Shown: positions 8,000 through 17,830, numbered from the stretch's first letter. The stretch is DNA of 64,000 nucleotides from Accumulibacter sp. (GCA_024235715.1 JACKLW010000006.1:310001-374000); one strand, 5' to 3'. The notes: generated by a model not told the origin, from the letters alone. Program-made: numbers and translations.

Positions 8000-9910
8000 G
8001 TGGCAAGCGAGCAAAATCAGAGCCCGAATGAGCTGTCGCTCATCAGCCTTGTGCGGCGTGTGGCACTTGCGGTCGAGCGCCTTCGCGAAGACGCGATGGC
8101 GATCGAGGACGAATTCGACGACGAACTGCGCATCGTCGCTCCGGGCTTCACGGCGAGTGCGCGCAACCTGGCGCACTATCTGGCCGTGCGACGGGTCGAT
8201 ATCCGGGTTCTGCAGCGCGAACTGGGGCGTCTGGGACTGAGTTCCCTGGGGCGCATGGAAGCGCATGTCATGGCCTCGCTCGACAACGTCGCCGACGTAC
8301 TTCGCCTGCTGGGCAAGAGCACTTTTCCCGATCGTGTCAAGGTCGCGCCAACCATCATGTTCCACGAGGGTGATCAGGTGCTCGCCAGGCACGCGAAGGC
8401 GATCCTCGGACCACTTCCACGCGATCGCAAGACACGGATCATGGTCACCATGCCCAGTGAAGCGGCCGCAGATCCGTCGTTCATCAGCAACCTGCTGGCA
8501 CAGGGCATGAACATCATGCGCATCAATTGCGCCCATGACAATGCCGAGGTCTGGGGACGCATGGTCGGGCAACTGCGGCGTGCGGAAAAGACGCTTGGGC
8601 GTTCGTGCAAGGTGTGCTGCGATCTCGCCGGGCCAAAACTGCGAACCGGCGCGGTAGAGTCGATCGAGGGTGTCGTCAAGTGGCGGCCACAGCGGAATGC
8701 CTTCGGCCGGACGATCGCGCCGGCACTCGTTCGCTTCGTCAAGGACGGCAGCGAAGCCGCGAATGAAGGAAACATCGTCCCGGTTCAAGGGGATCTCCTC
8801 GACAAGGCGAGAGAGGGCGATTTCGTCGAGTTGCACGACGCACGGGGGCGTGCCCGGACCCTCGAAGTCATCGCTGTTTCTGCCGATGCCTGCCTGTGCC
8901 AGGGGGTGCGTACCGCCTATGTCATCGAAGGCACCCGCCTGCACCTGCGTCGAAAAACGAAAAGGATCGGCAAGGCCCGGGTGGGCGTCCTGCCAACGAT
9001 GCCGCAAGCCGTGTTGCTCAAACCCGGGGATACGCTCGATGTGGTCAAGGGCGACATTCTCGGTCGCAACGCCGTATTCGACGACGCCGGCAATCTCGTT
9101 GAAGCTGCACGCATCGCCTGCTCGCTCGAGGAAGCCTTCGTCAGCGTACGTGAAGGCGAAAGAATCTTTCTTGATGACGGCAAGATCGCGGGAACGATCC
9201 GGAAGGTGCTGCCCGATCGCTTCGCCGTCGAGATCACGCACGCGGCAGGAGGCGCGGCAAAGCTGCGTGGCGAAAAGGGGATCAATCTGCCGGATACCGA
9301 CATCGACATGGCGGCGCTTGGCGCGACAGACATCGAAAACCTCGCTTTCGCCGCCCGCTACGCGGACATGGTGGCCATGTCATTCGTGCAGCGTCCGCAG
9401 GACATCGAGGATCTGCTGGCCGCCCTTGATCGGCTCGATGCCTCCCATCTCGGAATCGTGCTCAAGATCGAGACGAAGAACGCTTTCAGCCGTCTGCCCA
9501 GCCTGCTGTTTGCGGTCATGCGCCACTCATCCGCCGCAGTCATGGTGGCCCGCGGCGATCTCGGCGTAGAGCTTGGCTTTGAACGCCTGTCGGAGGTGCA
9601 GGAGGAAATCCTCTGGATGTGCGAGGCTGCGCACATCCCGGTGATCTGGGCAACGCAGGTGCTCGAATCGCTGGCCAAGGGAGGCATGCCGTCGCGTGCG
9701 GAAGTGACCGACGCGGCGATGGGGGTTCGTGCAGAATGCGTAATGCTCAACAAGGGACCGTACATCATGCAAACGCTGCGCTTCCTGCGCGACGTGCTGA
9801 CACGGATGGAAACCCACCATGAGAAGAAGACGGCCATGTTGCGTCGGCTGAGCATCTCGGATCTGCCGGTCAATGAGAAAGAGAATGCGCGTCGCCTCGA
9901 GCGGGTCTGA
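8000..9910 (+). CDS. pyk: Divergent pyruvate kinase, long N-terminus and no C-terminal domain
   Basis: Phosphoenolpyruvate to pyruvate with ATP formation. The product is 636 residues if it starts at GTG 8000-8002, which has GGGGAGAG six bases upstream; the open frame extends further but has no better start. Residues 1 to ~140 are an extra, probably helical domain (RRVALAVERLREDAMAIEDE). The barrel begins near RKTRIMVTMPSEAAADP. KVCCDLAGPKLRTG, the catalytic-Lys/metal segment LKIETKNAFSRLP, VMVARGDLGVELGFERL and PVIWATQVLESLAKGGMPSR are all readable, so activity is plausible. A second, beta-like insert interrupts the barrel. It ends ~40 residues after CVMLNKGPYI, so the usual C-terminal effector domain is missing, and allosteric control by sugar phosphates is not expected in its usual form. 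Confidence 0.85.
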   Translation: MASEQNQSPNELSLISLVRRVALAVERLREDAMAIEDEFDDELRIVAPGFTASARNLAHYLAVRRVDIRVLQRELGRLGLSSLGRMEAHVMASLDNVADVLRLLGKSTFPDRVKVAPTIMFHEGDQVLARHAKAILGPLPRDRKTRIMVTMPSEAAADPSFISNLLAQGMNIMRINCAHDNAEVWGRMVGQLRRAEKTLGRSCKVCCDLAGPKLRTGAVESIEGVVKWRPQRNAFGRTIAPALVRFVKDGSEAANEGNIVPVQGDLLDKAREGDFVELHDARGRARTLEVIAVSADACLCQGVRTAYVIEGTRLHLRRKTKRIGKARVGVLPTMPQAVLLKPGDTLDVVKGDILGRNAVFDDAGNLVEAARIACSLEEAFVSVREGERIFLDDGKIAGTIRKVLPDRFAVEITHAAGGAAKLRGEKGINLPDTDIDMAALGATDIENLAFAARYADMVAMSFVQRPQDIEDLLAALDRLDASHLGIVLKIETKNAFSRLPSLLFAVMRHSSAAVMVARGDLGVELGFERLSEVQEEILWMCEAAHIPVIWATQVLESLAKGGMPSRAEVTDAAMGVRAECVMLNKGPYIMQTLRFLRDVLTRMETHHEKKTAMLRRLSISDLPVNEKENARRLERV

Positions 9911-10002
9911 AATCTGCCCGAGCGGGGCCGTGCCGACGGCGCGGTCGCTACCGGGCGGCGCGTGGTCGTTGCCGCTCAGCAATTCCTCCAGCACCTGCAT
10001 TG

Positions 10003-10668
10003 TCATGCCAGTCGCGCAACCTGTGGCTGCAACAGGGAGTTGTCGAGAACGCGATGCGCGAGCGGTTTTTGGCGAAGGCTCGCAAACATTTCGCCAAGCA
10101 GGCGAAAATCGCGATCCGCTCGATCCCTGACCGAAACCACTACCCCGGCCACGCCGGCTTGATTGGCGTACGCATGGCGAATGCAGAAGGCGGCATCGAG
10201 ATTGCCGATGTACGCGACCTCGCCGGCTGAAAGGTCGAACCGCAGTGGCCGTTCAAGCTCGATCTTCTGTTGCGTTCCTTCGATCTGGAAGAAATGGAGC
10301 TGGTAGCTGCCCGCGGGCAGTTGGACGGCAAACAGCTTGCCGTTTACATCCTCAAGGCCACGGTCGGCCATCGCGTGGTTCGGTGGTCCGAGCAGCGGTC
10401 GCTCGATCCGTGCCGAGTCGAGCCGGAAGCGAGTTCCTCCGGCGGTGTCGCTGAAATAGAACATTGCCCGCTCGTGGAACGGCGACGGCTTGCCGTCGCT
10501 GGTCTGACTGACGGATCCGACCAGCAGTGCCGTGTTCGGCTGAAGCACCTGTTGGCCGCGTTCGATGTTGACTGCGTGAAAAGAGCAGCCGCCGACCACG
10601 AGAGCGCACAGCACCAGGTACTCTGGCCGGAGTTGCCCGGCAGCGTTCGTCGGGCTTCGTGTGCGCAT
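10003..10668 (-). CDS. Putative lipoprotein of unknown function
   Basis: 221 residues. The N-terminus has a hydrophobic stretch ending in a lipobox (LVLCALVVGGC), so the mature protein would be lipid-anchored at the inner or outer membrane. The rest is soluble and moderately beta-rich, with PAGSYQLHFFQIEG and LRFDLSAGEVAYIGNLDA. Those lines recall lipoproteins that measure cell-surface or stress parameters, but I cannot name the family. The ATG at 10666-10668 is chosen because GGGGAG lies about ten bases upstream; earlier in-frame Met codons lie in an Arg-rich non-coding-like leader. It diverges from tamA-tamB, so a role at the outer membrane is conceivable but not shown. Confidence 0.65.
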   Translation of the reverse strand: MRTRSPTNAAGQLRPEYLVLCALVVGGCSFHAVNIERGQQVLQPNTALLVGSVSQTSDGKPSPFHERAMFYFSDTAGGTRFRLDSARIERPLLGPPNHAMADRGLEDVNGKLFAVQLPAGSYQLHFFQIEGTQQKIELERPLRFDLSAGEVAYIGNLDAAFCIRHAYANQAGVAGVVVSVRDRADRDFRLLGEMFASLRQKPLAHRVLDNSLLQPQVARLA

Positions 10669-10979
10669 CGTATTCGTGCTCCCCGGAGAACCGCGCCTGC
10701 TGGAAGTCGGACGCCGCCGGCCGCCGGCAAGTTGTCTGCCTGTTGCGTTGATGAGATCGGCAGGCATGGCCGCAGTGCCAGTCTTCGGATATCGCGACCT
10801 GACCGCGTTGTCTGTCCTTCGCGGCGCGAATCTTGCCAAGGTCGGACGCAAATGCTCTATTCTATGCCGCCCGCGGTAATAGCGTCAGGCCTTCCGGTCG
10901 ATCGCGCGATTCCCGCCGCCTCGGCGCAAGAAGGTCCAAGATCACGACACCCCGTTTGGCACGCCCGCTTCCTCCGCAC
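10669..10979. other. Divergent upstream region of lipoprotein gene and tamA
   Basis: About 310 bases with no supported gene. It should hold the promoters of the leftward lipoprotein and rightward tamA. I found no convincing consensus promoter. No clear ribosome binding site precedes the tamA ATG. Confidence 0.5.
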
Positions 10980-12686
10980 ATGTACAGACTCGTCGCTCTG
11001 GCAGCGCTGCTGCTGACCCTGCCGGTCTCGGCCGCCGTGCCGCAACTGCAGGCGCCGGAGGCGGTCCGCGAACTGCTGACCAGATATCTGGACCTGGGCG
11101 ATGTCACCGACGCGCCGGAAAAGGCCGCTTTCGAGCGTCGGATGCGACGTGAAGTGCCTGCCCTGCTGGCCACCGAAGGTTATTTCTCGCCGGTCCTTGT
11201 GGTCAGCGAGCGTGCCGGCTCGCTGTGGCTCGACGTCGACCCTGGCCCGCGTTCGCACGTCGACAGCGTGCGCATCGTGATCGACGGCGACGTCGAACCG
11301 GCACGTCGGGAGGCCTTGATCGAGAGCTGGAAGCTGAAGAGTGGCGAACCGTTCCGTCAGAGCGCCTGGGATGACGCCAAGCAATCGCTGCTGGCCGATT
11401 TGATCGCCGTGGATTTCGCGGCTGGTCGTCTGCAGGACAGCCGGGCCGAAGTCCACCCCGAGACGCAGCGGGTCGATCTGCAGGTCGTACTGGTTGCCGG
11501 TCCGTCCTACAGTTTCGGCGAACTCAAGATCAGTGGCCTGAAGCGCTACTCTGCGGCGCTGATCGAGCGCTACAACCGTAGCGTCGAACCCGGCAGACCC
11601 TACAGCGAGGACCGGTTGCTGGCCTTGCAGACCGCCTTGCAGGACACGCCCTACTTCGGATCGGTCACCGTTGCGCTCGATCGCACTGATGATACTGGTG
11701 CGCCCGCGACTGCCGATGGGCGGGTGAAGGTGCCGGTGCTGGTACATGTCCGCGAGCGTGCGCCCTACCAGGTGTCGCTGGGCGCCGGCTTCAGCACCAA
11801 CACCGGCGCGCGCGTCGAAGCCAACTATCGAAACGCCGATCTGTTAGGTCGCGCCTGGGAGCTGCACAGTGGTGTGCGTATCGAGCAACTGCGCCAGACG
11901 GCCTACGCCGACGTCTTCCTGCCGCCCGACCAGCGACGTCGGCGCGATGGCGTCGGCGCGGCGTTCGAGAAATCGGACATCGAAGATCTGGCGCTCGAGG
12001 GCTACTCGATTGGCGCGACCCGTGTTCAGAAGCGCGGCAGCATCGAGCAGCGCCTGGCGCTCAACTGGCTGCAGGAAAAGCAGACCCCGAAGGGTTCGCC
12101 GACCACTACCAACCGTGCCCTGACCGCGCAGGCCGGCTGGACCTGGCGGCACGCGCCGGATCCGCTGAATCCGGCGGAGGGCATCGCGCTTCAGGCTCAG
12201 CTCGGCGGCGGCAGCAAGCAGCTGCTCTCCGATCAGGATTTCCTGCGTACCTATTTTCGCTATGCTCAGGGGCTGCCCCTTGGCGTCAGTGACGGCCTGT
12301 TTCTGCGTGCAGAGCTTGGCGTGACCTTCGCGCCTTCGAGCGACGGCATTCCGCAGAGTTTCCTCTTCCGAACCGGCGGCAGCAACTCGGTGCGCGGTTA
12401 CGCCTATCAAAGTCTCGGCGTGCCGGACGGCTCGGCGGTCGTCGGCGGGCGTTATATGATGACCATGAGCGCCGAATACACGCACTGGATCACGCCCGCA
12501 TGGGGCGCCGCAGCCTTCGTCGATGCCGGTGACGCCCAGGACAGCCGTGACGCCTTCGATCTGGCGCTCGGCTACGGCGTCGGCGCGCGCTGGAAAAGTC
12601 CGCTTGGACCACTGGGTATAGACCTCGCTTACGGGCAGCGAGTGGGCAAGCTGCGCGTCGATTTTTCCCTGGCGGTGCCATTTTGA
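10980..12686 (+). CDS. tamA: TamA, Omp85-family outer-membrane assembly protein
   Basis: Outer-membrane half of the translocation and assembly module, which works with TamB. The product is 568 residues: signal peptide (MYRLVALAALLLTLPVSA), about three POTRA domains in the first ~270 residues (for example YFSPVLVVSERAG and SFGELKISGLKRY), then a barrel with the Omp85 signature FLFRTGGSNSVRGYAYQSLG and a C-terminal Phe in VDFSLAVPF, as expected for an outer-membrane barrel. The ATG at 10980 is chosen because it gives a clean signal peptide; the frame is open further upstream but has no signal there, and no good ribosome binding site precedes 10980. Its stop overlaps the tamB start. Confidence 0.92.
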   Translation: MYRLVALAALLLTLPVSAAVPQLQAPEAVRELLTRYLDLGDVTDAPEKAAFERRMRREVPALLATEGYFSPVLVVSERAGSLWLDVDPGPRSHVDSVRIVIDGDVEPARREALIESWKLKSGEPFRQSAWDDAKQSLLADLIAVDFAAGRLQDSRAEVHPETQRVDLQVVLVAGPSYSFGELKISGLKRYSAALIERYNRSVEPGRPYSEDRLLALQTALQDTPYFGSVTVALDRTDDTGAPATADGRVKVPVLVHVRERAPYQVSLGAGFSTNTGARVEANYRNADLLGRAWELHSGVRIEQLRQTAYADVFLPPDQRRRRDGVGAAFEKSDIEDLALEGYSIGATRVQKRGSIEQRLALNWLQEKQTPKGSPTTTNRALTAQAGWTWRHAPDPLNPAEGIALQAQLGGGSKQLLSDQDFLRTYFRYAQGLPLGVSDGLFLRAELGVTFAPSSDGIPQSFLFRTGGSNSVRGYAYQSLGVPDGSAVVGGRYMMTMSAEYTHWITPAWGAAAFVDAGDAQDSRDAFDLALGYGVGARWKSPLGPLGIDLAYGQRVGKLRVDFSLAVPF

Positions 12687-15600
12687 ACGCCGCCCCCGAG
12701 CCGCCCGAGCGAAGCGCTGCGGAGCGCGCCGCCGAAACGGCACAAGGCGCGCCGACGCGCAGGACGCGCCGCTGGCCGTGGCTGATTCCGCCTGGCGTCT
12801 TGTTGACGTTCCTTGCCGCGGTTGCCTGCCTGCTTGGCACCGACACCGGTTTTCGGCTCGCCTGCCGGGGTCTGGAGCAACTTGCCGGTGGGCAGCTGAC
12901 GCTGGCTGCGCCGAGCGGGTCGCTCGCCGGCTCGTTCGCCGTGCAGTCGATACACTGGCGGAATGCGACGCTCGACGTCCAGCTGCAGGATCTGCAGTTT
13001 GACTGGCGCCCGGCCCAACTGCTGCAGAAGCGACTTTCGGTAAGCCGTCTTGCCGCGGCAAGCCTGCGCGTTGCGAGCCTGCCCAGCGATGAGCCTTCGA
13101 CGCTGCCGGACAGCCTGCGCCTGCCGCTGCAGGTCGACATTGCGCAGTTGAGAGTGGGCAGCATCGAAGTCGGCGACCACGCTGATCCGGACGGCAAGGG
13201 GGCGACCGTCGTCGAAGCGCTGGAAGCGACGCTGAGCAGCGACGGCGAGCTGCATCGCGTGTCCGCACTGCATGCCAGCGTCAGCAAGCTGGCGGTCAGC
13301 GGCGAAGTCTCCCTGGCTGCCGACAAGCCCTTTGCTCTGGAGGCGAAGGCCGCTGTCGAGGGTGAGGCGGCCGGACGAACGCTGGCCTTCGATCTGGCCG
13401 CCGACGGCTCGCTCGAAGAGCTGGCCATCCGCGGCAGTGGCCGGCCGCTGGACGCGAAGGCCGGTGAAAACTTCGCCGGCGAGCTCACGGCGAGGATCAA
13501 TCCTCTCGGGGCGCAACCGATCCGCGAACTCGTCGCCAGGCTGTCGGGTGTCGACCCGGCGGCGTGGAGCAGGGGCGCGCCGCAGGCGGCCCTAGATCTG
13601 AGCATCGATTTGCGGCCACTCGGCGAATCGTCGGAGGGGCTGGGAGGGCGGCTGACGCTGCGCAATGGCCGTCCGGGCGCGGTTGACCGGCAGTTGCTGC
13701 CGGTCGAAGCGCTGCATGCCGGCGTGCGCCTGAGCGACGATGCGTTGCAGTTGTCCGATATCGATCTGCGTCTGTCGGGCGGCGGTCGACTGCGCGGTAG
13801 CGGCCTGCTGCGTGCCAGCGAACTGACACTGCGCCTGGCGGCGACCGCGCTCGACGCGAGTGCCCTGTACAGCACCCTGCGGCCCACGAAACTTGCCGGT
13901 CCCTTGCGCGCCACCCTGAGCGCGGATCGGCAGTTGTTCGAGGCCGAGCTGCGTGATCCGCAGTTCTCTGTGGACGGCAAGATCGCCGTCCAGCCCGCCG
14001 AGATTGTCGTCGACAAGCTGCGACTGCAGGCCGGCGACGCGGGCCTCGTTGCCAGCGGCAAGATAGGCCTGGTCGACAGCGGCAAGTTTGCGCTGCAGGG
14101 AAAACTGAAGAATTTCGACCCCAGCCGCTTTGCCGACGTGCCGGCGGCACGTCTGAACGCCGAGTTCGAGGTCAAGGGCAACAGCCAGCCGCAGCTCGTT
14201 CTCGGCATGCAGTTTCAACTGCACGACAGTCGTTTTCGTGGCCAGTCGGTAAGCGGACAAGGCGATGTCGATCTCGCCGGCGAGCGGTTGCGCAAGGCCG
14301 ATATCGAACTGAACGCGGCCGGCAACCGGCTGCTGGCAAAAGGCGCGTTTGGTGCTCGTGGCGACCGCTTGACGGTGACCATCGCTGCGCCGAAACTCGA
14401 TCCGCTGGGCGTCGATGGTGATGTCGACGGTACGCTTGTTCTCGGCGGCAGCAGCAAATCGCCCGAACTGTCGGCGACGCTGCGGTCGACGCGCCTGTCG
14501 GCGGAGGGTTTTGGCGCGATCCGCGGGCTTGATTTCAGTGCCCGCCTCGGCGATGGCAAGGACGGCGCTCTGTCGGGCAAGCTGCAACTCGCCGGGCTTG
14601 AGCTGTCCGGCGGTACGCTGGTCGGCAAGCTCCTGTTCGAGGCCGATGGCGTCCGCAGCGCACATCGCTTGCGCGGAGAGATTGCCCTGCCGCGCCAGCG
14701 CGATCTGCGCCTGCTGCTCGAAGGGGGGCTGACGACCCCGGCCAGCGGCATGGTGTGGACCGGCACTCTGAGCGAGCTGAGCCTGTCTTCGCTGGTCGAC
14801 AAGGACAAGCCCTTCGTTCGTCTCGCCGGACCACTGCCGCTGCAGGCTGCCGCAGAGCGCATCAGCGCCGGTCCCGCCGAGTTCGTCGGCCCCGCCTGGT
14901 CGGCGCGTCTCGAGCGTGCGCTGTACGCCGGGCTGAGCTGGCAGACGGCCGGTAGCTTGCAGGGCCTGCCGCTGGTTGCGACCCTCGCCGAGTTCCCGGA
15001 GTGGTTCGACGACTCGGCCATCGGGGCGGCCAAGGGCAGCAGCGAGGCGCTGCGTCTGAATGCCGAATGGGACCTTGGCAATCGCGGCAGCGGCCGTTCC
15101 GCGGGTAAACAGACTGCGCCGAAAGGTGCCTTGCCGACGGGCCAGCTGCGGCTGTGGCGGGCGAGCGGCGACCTGGCGATCGGTGCGGTGCCGCTCGGCC
15201 TGCAGGAGGGCAGTGTCGGACTGCTGCTCAAGAACGGCCGTCTCGACGCCGAAGTCAGCTTGCGCGGCAAGAAGCTCGGAGAGATCTCCGGTCAGCTGAG
15301 CGCGGCAGGTGCGACGGACACCCCGATCAATCCGCGGGCGCCATGGCAAGGTCAGCTCAAGGTTGACGTTCCGGACCTGGCCTGGGCGGCGCGGCTGCTG
15401 GGTGCAGGCTGGCAATTGGGTGGTCGCCTTGCAGGCGAAGCACAGCTTGCCGGAACGCCCGCCAAACCCCAGATCAGCGGTGAATTGCGTGGTGATGGAC
15501 TGGCTGTGCGCGCCCTGGATTACGGCATGCGGCTGGAACGTGGCAAGCTGTTGCTGCAATTGGCCGGTGACCAGCCGGGTGACGTGCGTCTCCTGCTCCG

Positions 15601-16747
15601 GCAGCTTCTTTTCGAGAGCGATTTCCAGCCGATGCCGCGTGTGCTGGCGCTCGATCCCGGAGTCGATGTTGCTGCCCTGACAGGCAAACCCGGGAGTATC
15701 GAGGCCAGCGGCGAGTTGCATCTGGGGAGCACCGACGGCGTTCTTACCCTGCGCGCCGATCGTCTCGGCGTGACGCAGCGGGCGAATCAATGGATGCTCG
15801 TTTCCGGCGACGCCAGGCTGACCCTGGGCCAGAAACTCCTCGACGTCCTCGGCAAGTTCAAGGTCGACGCAGGGTACTGGGAGTTGGCCAGGAGCGGTAC
15901 ACCGCAGCTGTCGGACGACGTCGTGATCGTCCGCCAGGGAGCGAGCAAGGCGAAGGCGCCGCCAGCGGCTCGTCTGCTGTCGCTGGACATCGACGCCGAC
16001 TTGGGAGGCCACTTCCGTTTTCGCGGCGCTGGCGTCGAAAGCCGTCTGGCCGGCTCGCTCAAGATCGAGTCGGATGGATCGGGATTGCCGCGGGCGGTCG
16101 GTTCGATCCGTACCGTTGGCGGTCGTTTCGACGCCTATGGCCAGAAGTTGGCTATCGAGCGCGGCATTCTCAACTTCCAGGGCCTGATCGACAACCCGGG
16201 CCTGAACATCCGGGCAATTCGTACCAACCTGCCGGTGGAAGCGGGAGTCGAGGTCACCGGAACCGCCAGACGACCGATCATCAAACTGGTTTCCGACCCC
16301 GTCGTGCCCGACGCCGAGAAGCTTTCGTGGCTGGTTCTCGGGCACGCGTCCGATCAGGAGGGGGGAGGTGGCTCATCGGTGCTGCTGGCTGCCGCGCAAA
16401 CGATCTTCGGCGGCCAGGATGGCGGGGAACTGGGCAAGCTGCAGCGCGGGCTGGGCATCGACGAGTTCGGCGTCAGCAGTGGCTCGATCGACGGCTCCAG
16501 CCGCTCGCAGACCAGCAGCATTGCCGACACCGGATCATTCGGCTCGAGCAATACGACGACCGGGCAGATCGTCAGCGTCGGCAAGCGGCTGTCATCGAAT
16601 GTACAGATCGGCTACGAGCAGTCTCTGAACACGGCGGAAAGCGTCGTCAAGCTGACCGTCTATCTCAACCGCAACTTCTTTCTCGTCGGCCGCGCCGGTT
16701 CCGACAATGCGCTGGACTTCTTCTGGAAATACCGCTTCGGGCGCTAG
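12683..16747 (+). CDS. tamB: TamB, translocation and assembly module subunit
   Basis: Very long periplasm-spanning protein of 1354 residues, anchored in the inner membrane by one segment near residues 35-55 (WLIPPGVLLTFLAAVACLL). The body is a repetitive beta-strand structure of the AsmA/TamB type, thought to form a groove linking the inner membrane to TamA; the family is implicated in outer-membrane protein assembly and phospholipid transport. The C-terminal DUF490 domain is readable: GSIRTVGGRFDAYGQKL, ERGILNFQGLIDNPGLNIRA, and the end YLNRNFFLVGRAGSDNALDF. The start is a TTG whose last bases are shared with the TGA of tamA (TTGA at 12683-12686), so translation is probably coupled. Confidence 0.94.
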   Translation: MNAAPEPPERSAAERAAETAQGAPTRRTRRWPWLIPPGVLLTFLAAVACLLGTDTGFRLACRGLEQLAGGQLTLAAPSGSLAGSFAVQSIHWRNATLDVQLQDLQFDWRPAQLLQKRLSVSRLAAASLRVASLPSDEPSTLPDSLRLPLQVDIAQLRVGSIEVGDHADPDGKGATVVEALEATLSSDGELHRVSALHASVSKLAVSGEVSLAADKPFALEAKAAVEGEAAGRTLAFDLAADGSLEELAIRGSGRPLDAKAGENFAGELTARINPLGAQPIRELVARLSGVDPAAWSRGAPQAALDLSIDLRPLGESSEGLGGRLTLRNGRPGAVDRQLLPVEALHAGVRLSDDALQLSDIDLRLSGGGRLRGSGLLRASELTLRLAATALDASALYSTLRPTKLAGPLRATLSADRQLFEAELRDPQFSVDGKIAVQPAEIVVDKLRLQAGDAGLVASGKIGLVDSGKFALQGKLKNFDPSRFADVPAARLNAEFEVKGNSQPQLVLGMQFQLHDSRFRGQSVSGQGDVDLAGERLRKADIELNAAGNRLLAKGAFGARGDRLTVTIAAPKLDPLGVDGDVDGTLVLGGSSKSPELSATLRSTRLSAEGFGAIRGLDFSARLGDGKDGALSGKLQLAGLELSGGTLVGKLLFEADGVRSAHRLRGEIALPRQRDLRLLLEGGLTTPASGMVWTGTLSELSLSSLVDKDKPFVRLAGPLPLQAAAERISAGPAEFVGPAWSARLERALYAGLSWQTAGSLQGLPLVATLAEFPEWFDDSAIGAAKGSSEALRLNAEWDLGNRGSGRSAGKQTAPKGALPTGQLRLWRASGDLAIGAVPLGLQEGSVGLLLKNGRLDAEVSLRGKKLGEISGQLSAAGATDTPINPRAPWQGQLKVDVPDLAWAARLLGAGWQLGGRLAGEAQLAGTPAKPQISGELRGDGLAVRALDYGMRLERGKLLLQLAGDQPGDVRLLLRQLLFESDFQPMPRVLALDPGVDVAALTGKPGSIEASGELHLGSTDGVLTLRADRLGVTQRANQWMLVSGDARLTLGQKLLDVLGKFKVDAGYWELARSGTPQLSDDVVIVRQGASKAKAPPAARLLSLDIDADLGGHFRFRGAGVESRLAGSLKIESDGSGLPRAVGSIRTVGGRFDAYGQKLAIERGILNFQGLIDNPGLNIRAIRTNLPVEAGVEVTGTARRPIIKLVSDPVVPDAEKLSWLVLGHASDQEGGGGSSVLLAAAQTIFGGQDGGELGKLQRGLGIDEFGVSSGSIDGSSRSQTSSIADTGSFGSSNTTTGQIVSVGKRLSSNVQIGYEQSLNTAESVVKLTVYLNRNFFLVGRAGSDNALDFFWKYRFGR

Positions 16748-16783
16748 CGCCGTTCGCCCGCTGCCGGTTTCGGTGCCGACAGC

Positions 16784-17830
16784 TCAGTGCCGAGAGCGGG
16801 CCGGATCCTGTTTCTGGCCCGCGCCGACGGCCGCCCGGCGCAGGCGGTCGGCAACCGCAGCCCAGGCGCGTGTCGCTGGAACGTCTTCGACGACGATCAG
16901 GTCGACGGCCATCTGATCGAGCTCGCGCAGTGCGGCGTAGAGCGCACGGGCGTAACCGCGGGGATCGGCGGCCAGCTTGCGAACGGCAGGCGTCGCGACG
17001 CCGCCCGGCAACTCGCTGTGGCAGAGGATGGCGCTGCGGCGACCCGCCTGCCGGAGTTCATCGACAAGGCCGGCCAGCCGTGCCGACGCCACCAGGCGCA
17101 GCGGTGTTGCCGGCGCGTAGTGCGCGGCCAGCGAACCCGAGACGCGCGGTGCGCCATCGTCTGCCTGCGGCGTCGCCGTCTCTGGCAGCACGCCGATGAC
17201 CGCCGCGATCTGTTCCGGCGTCACGCGTCCCGGACGCAAAAGACGTGGCGGCTCCCCGTCGTCGCGCGTGAGGTCGAGAATCGTCGACTCGATTCCGACC
17301 TGGCAGCGGCCGCCGTCGAGCACCAGGGACACCGAGTTGCCCAGCTCCTCGCGCACATGTGCGGCGTCGGTCGGGCTGATCCTGCCGAAACGGTTGGCCG
17401 ATGGTGCGGCCAGTCCGCACATGCCGCCAAGACCACCGCCGGCTTCGGCGTAGGCGCGCAGCAGGGCGAGGGCGACCGGATGTGCCGGTACGCGCACGCC
17501 GACGCTGTCCTGGCCGCCGGTGACCGCGGTCGGTACCGCCCCGGCACGCTTGAGGATCAAGGTCAGGGGGCCCGGCCAGAAGGCTTCGGCGAGTTCCCAC
17601 GCTGAAGCCGGGATGTCGCGTGCCCAGCGGTCGAGACAGCCGCCGCCGGCCAGATGGACGATCAGCGGGTGGTCGGCAGGCCGGCCCTTGGCGGCAAAGA
17701 TCCTGCGCACCGCCAGCGGGTTGGCGGCATCGGCAGCGAGGCCATAGACTGTCTCGGTCGGAAAGGCGACCAGTTCGCCCGCCTGCAGCAGCGCGACGGC
17801 GCGATCGATGTCGGCCTGCTCAGGCGGCAT
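16784..17830 (-). CDS. tsaC: L-threonylcarbamoyladenylate synthase, Sua5 type
   Basis: Makes threonylcarbamoyl-AMP from threonine, bicarbonate and ATP, the first step of t6A37 tRNA modification. The product is 348 residues: an N-terminal YrdC-like domain (LVAFPTETVYGLAADA, KGRPADHPLIVH, LAAPSANRFGRISPTDA) and a C-terminal Sua5 domain starting near GAPRVSGSLAAHYAP. This is the long Sua5 architecture rather than the short TsaC. The ATG at 17828-17830 overlaps the last 11 bases of purK, so it is the last gene of a folD-purE-purK-Sua5 operon. Confidence 0.93.
   Translation of the reverse strand: MPPEQADIDRAVALLQAGELVAFPTETVYGLAADAANPLAVRRIFAAKGRPADHPLIVHLAGGGCLDRWARDIPASAWELAEAFWPGPLTLILKRAGAVPTAVTGGQDSVGVRVPAHPVALALLRAYAEAGGGLGGMCGLAAPSANRFGRISPTDAAHVREELGNSVSLVLDGGRCQVGIESTILDLTRDDGEPPRLLRPGRVTPEQIAAVIGVLPETATPQADDGAPRVSGSLAAHYAPATPLRLVASARLAGLVDELRQAGRRSAILCHSELPGGVATPAVRKLAADPRGYARALYAALRELDQMAVDLIVVEDVPATRAWAAVADRLRRAAVGAGQKQDPARSRH

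Noticed and set aside
13592-16345. 917-codon minus-strand frame opposite tamB
   Set aside because: TamB is unmistakable on the plus strand; the opposite frame is Gln/Arg-rich without motifs and has no ribosome binding site.
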